Shown here one piece after another: positions 58,931 through 64,000 of a DNA stretch of 64,000 nucleotides. Position numbers and translations under genes: made by a program. How positions within the stretch are numbered: position 1 is the first letter of the stretch; every line of letters begins with the position of its first letter. Where the stretch lies: the NCBI RefSeq assembly GCF_020921035.1, contig NC_063157.1, positions 2,790,001-2,854,000 of the forward strand, written 5' to 3'. The DNA comes from Rhodamnia argentea. Lineage: Eukaryota > Streptophyta > Magnoliopsida > Myrtales > Myrtaceae. Below the pieces are notes generated by a model. The model was not told where the DNA came from. It ran no database searches and was given only the letters and a program-made list of their open reading frames with translations.

Positions 58931-60750
58931 TGACTTATATTCTTCATCCGGCCTACTGACCGGCTCGTTTTATTATAATTTTGAAACACAAATTGAAGAT
59001 AAAGGCTGTTAGTAAATGAGTGACGTCCCATGAATATCTCGTGTGTCATCCAGAGAAAATGTTTAGTTTATATGTTATATAACAAAGCTTCCTTAGATTG
59101 ATCTACCCTCACGTCTTCTTTAATGCCATTAAACAAATTAAACATTAGTTTCACGGGTCAGGGCCAACCATATGGGAATAGCTCTTTATATCATATTCAT
59201 TGTGGAACCAATATGATGAGTTGTTTACATAAATTCGGTACACTTGATCTATACACCATGTAAAACCGGCTTGATGTCCTTGCCTGTGCAATTTTTCCAC
59301 GTAAACAAGTCGTGGTGTGAACATGAATCCCATGGGGCCGATGATAACTACACCAAGGGTTTCAAATACGAGGCATGCACGTCTTGAAAGTGCTTTTATC
59401 TCTGCAAAATCCTGGCACTATGCGCGGCATAAGATGCTTATTCCTTGGTCCGAACAAGAAGGCCCTTGAGGACGAGGCCCGATTCCAAAATCTGGCATGG
59501 CTCATGGAGGACAAAACGCTTAATAAGGACATATGACACGTTATTTTATGTGTACATCAACTTTGTATATCAATCATAAGATATATATCTCTAGCGTTGT
59601 CAGCTTTAAATTAAAAATTTCTTTAGGCCTCCCGTTACCATCTTCTTTAATTTAACCATATAGAACAATCCATTGTCCCCATGCTGACCCACGTGGGAGT
59701 ACGTAGTTGTCCATGGGCTCCGCGAGAGGCTGCTCATTAATGTTTTGAGCCACCAATACGACTTGTAATCTTCTATATTCAAAGTGCTTGTTTATCTTTG
59801 CAAGAAAGCGGACAAAATTAGCTTGAATTATAATATAGATATATTATATAATATTACAGTACATGTAAACCATCAAATTTGATGGAAGCAACATGAATTT
59901 TATATGTGTCCATTAGATCAGACGGTAAAACACACACACACATGTCCTTACTCCTGTTAATGAGTGCCCCCATGGCACTAGCTAATAATGCTAATAAGTA
60001 GATATGTCAAACAAGTGGGTCGGATCGAATTTGAGTTGGGTCGTAAATGATCCTATCCAAATTGATCAATTAATCCGTTTGTAACCCATTTATGCATAGT
60101 GCAAATTTCTAGACCTATACCCCACTCATATTACTAAAACACTTCTATATTTGACTCAATCTAAGAAAACTTAATTCTTGTAATTTATATTATATAACGT
60201 AATCATTGCGGACAATTTTTATATATATTTTTATATATTTTTATTTATTTATAAGTTTAAAAAGATATGATTTTTTTTATTTCTAAAATCTGGTTTTTAT
60301 TTTATTTTTTTCTTTATTGTCTTCTAAGGGTCTAAGATTCAGAGTTTGCTGAACCAAAAAATAGTCATCACTTCTCTGCCGCTATTTTCCCGTCGGGAGC
60401 GAAAAAGAAGAAGAGAACAAAGTTTCATGCTCGAACTATTAGTGAGGAAGACGCATTTGATTAAAACTTGCTCTTCTTGTTGCACAATATCGAGGATTCA
60501 CTATCAAACTGTTAAGTATTGAGTGTGTTCAGCATCTTTACGCGTCGAAGCGGCGCCGCATTTCCTCGAAGAATTACATGCATTCAAATTTAACAGCTTC
60601 AAATTTTAGAATAATATATTGTGGTGGTCGACAATTAATGACCTGGATGTGGATTGGCAATAATAGTTAATATGCCATTTTCAGACTCATTGTTGGTTGT
60701 ATTGCAAAGCTTCCCTAGATCGATCTACCCAGAGTCTTCTTTAACGCCAT
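58931..60750. other. Intergenic with dispersed duplicate segments
   Basis: The segment 59084-59131 (AAGCTTCCTTAGATTGATCT...) recurs at 60704-60751, directly before the tandem array. A second segment (TTAATGACCTGGATGTGGAT) recurs at about 57978 and 60637, with a diverged copy at 57308. Sequence at 60005-60200 resembles 3780-3900. No gene seen. Confidence 0.5.
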
Positions 60751-63200
60751 TACAATTGAGATTGATTGGTAATTATTCTTCATGAATAGAATATGAGTTG
60801 GTGTAAAAAATAACGTTACCGGTCTTTGTTTAGTCCAAGTTTTCAAGGTCTTTCATGAACCACCAATACGAGGACAAAACTATTTTTTGAACCACTTCAG
60901 GCATATGTTGAATTTTTTGTGCAAGATTCATGGATAGAGACAAATATCATTGAGCATTAAGAAGAGGAAAAATACAAATGAGATTGAATAATTGGTTATT
61001 CTTTATCAATGAAATATGGCTTAATCTTAAAAAAAATTGATATATTGATCTCTGTTTATTCCATGATTCTCGGTTCTAACGTTTGTCGTGTTATTGGGCT
61101 TTCATGAACCACCATTACAAGGATAATCTATTTTCTATGAATAGAATTTGAATTCATATAGGAAAAAAAGGACTTTTATGGTCGTTGTTTTTGTTTATTA
61201 CTTACTAATGAAACATGGCTTGATCTAAAAAAGGGATATTCTGATCTCTGCTTATTCCATGATTCCCAGTTCTAACCTTTGTCATGTTATTGGGCTTTCA
61301 TAAACCGCCATGACCAATTATATTTCTTGATTCACTCAACACATAAGTTCAAATTTCGGGGCGAGATTTGAGGACAGCTAAGAGGCGAATATCTTTGAGG
61401 ATTAAGAAAAACGAAAATTACAATTGAGATTGATTGGTTAATTATTCTTCATGAATAGAATATGAGTTGGTGTAAAAAATAACGTTACCGGTCTTTGTTT
61501 AGTCCAAGTTTTCAAGGTCTTTCATGAACCACCAATACGAGGACAAAACTATGTTTTGAACCACTTTAGGCATATGTTGAATTTTTTGTGCAAGATTCAT
61601 GGATAGAGACAAATATCATTGAGCATTAAGAAAGAGGAAAAGTACAAATGAGATTGAATAATTGGTCATTCTTTATCAATGAAATATGGCTTGATCTTAA
61701 AAAAAATTTGATATTTTGATCTCTGTTTATTCCATGATTCTCGGTTCTAACGTTTGTCGTGTTATTGGGCTTTTATGAACCACCATTACAATGATAATCT
61801 ATTTTCTATGAATAGAATTTGAATTCATATAGGAACAAAAAAGACTTTTGTGGTCGTTGTTTTTGTTTATTACTTGCTAATGAAACATGGCTTGATCTAA
61901 AAAAAGGATATTCTAGTCTCTGTTTATTCCATGATTTCCAGTTCTAACCTTTGTCATGTTATTGGGCTTTCATGAACCACCATGACCAATTATATTTCTT
62001 GATTCACTTGACACATAAGTTCAAATTTCGAGGCGAGATTTGAGGATAGCTAAGAGGCGAATATCTTTGAGGATTAAGAAAAATGAAAATTACAATTGAG
62101 ATTGATTGGTTAATTATTCTTCATGAATAGAATATGAGTTGGTGTAAAAAATAACGTTACCGGTCTTTGTTTAGTCCAAGTTTTCAAGGTCTTTCATGAA
62201 CCACCAATACGAGGACAAAACTATTTTTGAACCACTTCAGGCATATGTTGAATTTTTTGTGCAAGATTCATGGATAGGGACAAATATCATTGAGCATTAA
62301 GAAAGAGGAAAAGTACAAATGAGATTGAATAATTGATTATTTATCAATGAAATATGGATTGATCTTTAAAAAAAAAAAAGAATATTCTAGTCTCTGTTTA
62401 TTTCATGATTCTCGGTTCTAACCTTTGTCGTGTTATTGGGCTTTCATGAACCACCATTACAAGGATAATCTATTTTCTATGAATAGAATTTGACTTCATA
62501 TAGGAATAAAAAAGACTTTTATGGTCGTTGTTTTTCTTTATTACTTACCAATGAAACATGGCTTGATCTAAAAAAGGGATATTTTCGTATCTGTTTATTC
62601 CATGATTCCTAGTTCTAACCTTTGTCATGTTATTGGGCTTTCATGAACCACCATGACCAATTATATTTTTTGATTCACTCGACACATAAGTTCAAATTTC
62701 GGGCAAGAGTTGAGGACAGCTAACAGGTGAATATCTTTGAGGATTAAGAAAAAAGAAAAGTACAATTGAGATTGATTGGTTAATTATTCTTCATGAATAT
62801 AGTATGAGTTGGTGTAAAAAATAACATTACCGGTCTTTGTTTAGTCCAAGTTTTCAATTTCTTTCATGAACCACCAATACGAGGACAAAACTTTTTTTTG
62901 AACCACTTCAGGCATATGTTGAATTTTTTGTGCAAGATTCATGGATAGAGACAAATATGATTGAGCGTTAAGAAAGAGGAAAAGTACAAGTGAGATTGAA
63001 TAATTGGTTATTCTTTATCAATGAAACATGGCTTGATCTAAAAAAGAACATTATGGTTTCTGTTTATTCCTTGATTCCCTGTCCCAACCTTTGTCGTGTT
63101 ATTAGGCTGTCATGAACCATCATGACAAGGATAATCTATTTTCTATGAATAGAATTTGAATTCATATAGGAAAAGAAAAGACTTTCGCGGTCGTTGTTTT
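60751..63200. repeat. Tandem array, unit about 670 bp, with internal three-part structure
   Basis: Unit starts (ACAATTGAGATTGATTGG) fall at 60752, 61420, 62092 and 62762, so three full units and a partial fourth (about 440 bp) are present. Units are closely similar, with scattered substitutions and small indels. Each unit contains three related sub-blocks marked by TTTCATGAACCACC (for example 60851, 61100, 61295), spaced about 250, 195 and 225 bp. Two of them share the preceding TGTTATTGGGC, so the unit is itself an old trimer. No long frame exists. Confidence 0.9.
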
Positions 63201-63917
63201 TGTTAGGATTCGGCGCATAATCAAATAGAAGTAGAACGTAAAGCGAGAAAGAGAAATCGAGACATGAGATTTTATCATAGTTCACCCTTAAACTAGGACA
63301 AACCGTGGGTTGGTTCAACATTTCTAAGGGGCTTTCAGCCCCCAAAGCCCATTGGAAGAATGCTGAAGCATTTGATTCGGTTTAAGCCAGCATTTGACCA
63401 AATGCTGGCCTTGGAAAAACTGAAAGTCCAATGTTGGTAGGGACCAACATTTGGCCAAATGCTAAGAGATTTTTTTTCTTCCAAAACTAACCTCATCAAT
63501 TCTTTGTATTTTCGATTTTGCCCTGCTTTTTACTGTTTATCTTCTTCGCCGGTCCGACAAAGGGTAATTTTTTTAATCAAAAATTAAAAAATTGCATTCA
63601 AAGCCCCTTCAGAATTTTGTTTTTACCAAACACCATTCAACCCAAAGCCCATTTTCAAATGAGATTTTACCAAACACAATTAGCATTTTCCTAAATCCCT
63701 TTAGGTTAATAGTATTTGCATTTTTTCAAAGCTTATTTCAAATGCTGAACCAAACCCACCCTAAGTTTTGCAGAGAATTTCACTATAATTAGCACATCTC
63801 ACCTCTCTTTACATCACTCAATTATAAGAAAAAAAGAGTATATATAGCAATAGCTATTCATTACAGCGGGACCTACATGCTTTCCTATCGTTGGGGAGTA
63901 GAAACCACTCCCCAACA
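63201..63917. mobile_element. Solo LTR inserted in the tandem array
   Basis: Starts TGTTAGGATT and ends CCCCAACA, and is flanked by GTTTT on both sides (63196-63200 and 63918-63922). Segments GAGAAATCGAGACATGAGAT and GCAGAGAATTTCACTATAAT are typical of Copia LTRs. There is no PBS or coding region, so a solo LTR from LTR-LTR recombination fits. It contains a nested MITE. Confidence 0.7.
63305..63759. mobile_element. MITE nested in the solo LTR
   Basis: The left end GTGGGTTGGTTCAACATTT and the complement of the right end (GTGGGTTTGGTTCAGCATTT) match almost fully. About 455 bp, non-coding. The LTR-like sequence on either side (TTCACCCTTAAACTAGG and CTAAGTTTTGCAGAGAATTT) would be continuous without it. 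The target duplication is not clear. Confidence 0.65.
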
Positions 63918-64000
63918 GTTTTAGCACAAGTTTACAAATTCTTACCTTTATCGAGTTATATGTCTCGATTCACCCGATATATAAGCTCAAATTTCATGTG
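63918..64000. repeat. Diverged continuation of the tandem-repeat sequence
   Basis: TCTCGATTCACCCGATATATAAGCTCAAATTTC resembles the array segment CTTGATTCACTCGACACATAAGTTCAAATTTC (for example near 62679), so related repeat sequence resumes past the solo LTR and continues out of the window. Confidence 0.5.

Noticed and set aside
60751-63200. Regular repeats as a possible CRISPR array
   Set aside because: Units are about 670 bp, AT-rich, without conserved spacer organisation, and the genome is plant.

Overview
This window is nuclear DNA of a flowering plant, almost certainly a eudicot. The genes carry GT-AG introns (plus one GC-AG intron), belong to plant-only families (a subtilase of the SBT1.4 type, a DUF1677 protein, a LAZY/DRO1 protein, a pollen-type receptor kinase and a UBP1-type RNA-binding protein), and are separated by AT-rich intergenic DNA full of plant retroelements and MITEs. 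I cannot name the species from sequence alone.

Layout. Positions 1-9 kb are repeat-rich: the 5' part of a decayed Copia LTR retrotransposon on the minus strand, a complete TRIM-type miniature LTR element with its target duplication, and a tRNA-derived SINE with its target duplication. Positions 8.9-18.8 kb hold a small basic conserved protein gene (-), an unidentified multi-exon gene (+), an intronless secreted subtilase (-) and a DUF1677 zinc-binding-like gene (-). Positions 18.8-24.5 kb are transposon-derived, including a long inverted repeat that encloses a second fold-back element. Positions 24.9-53.1 kb are the main gene block: an ER-type nucleoside diphosphate kinase (+), a DRO1/LAZY4-like gravitropism gene (+), LSM1 (+), a pollen-receptor-like LRR kinase (-) and a 12-exon UBP1 gene (+) with a GC-AG intron. 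Positions 53.1-64 kb are repeat-dominated: a LINE remnant, an identical copy of one UBP1 exon, two fold-back families, and a roughly 670-bp higher-order tandem array broken by a solo LTR that itself contains a MITE.

The genes do not form a pathway. LSM1 (mRNA decapping and decay) and UBP1 (U-rich RNA binding, stress granules) both act on mRNA fate, but nothing here suggests co-regulation. All spliced models were built by eye from splice signals, reading frame and family knowledge, and no transcript evidence was available. The most unusual observations are: (i) an 82-bp perfect copy of the UBP1 RRM1 exon, including intronic bases, beside a LINE 6.3 kb downstream; (ii) two 'tail-only' retro-insertions, a few bases plus poly(A) flanked by 15-17 bp duplications, whose junction matches local LINE 3' ends; (iii) nested fold-back elements; and (iv) the tandem array/solo LTR/MITE nest at the right edge. 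I see no evidence of an entirely new biological system.
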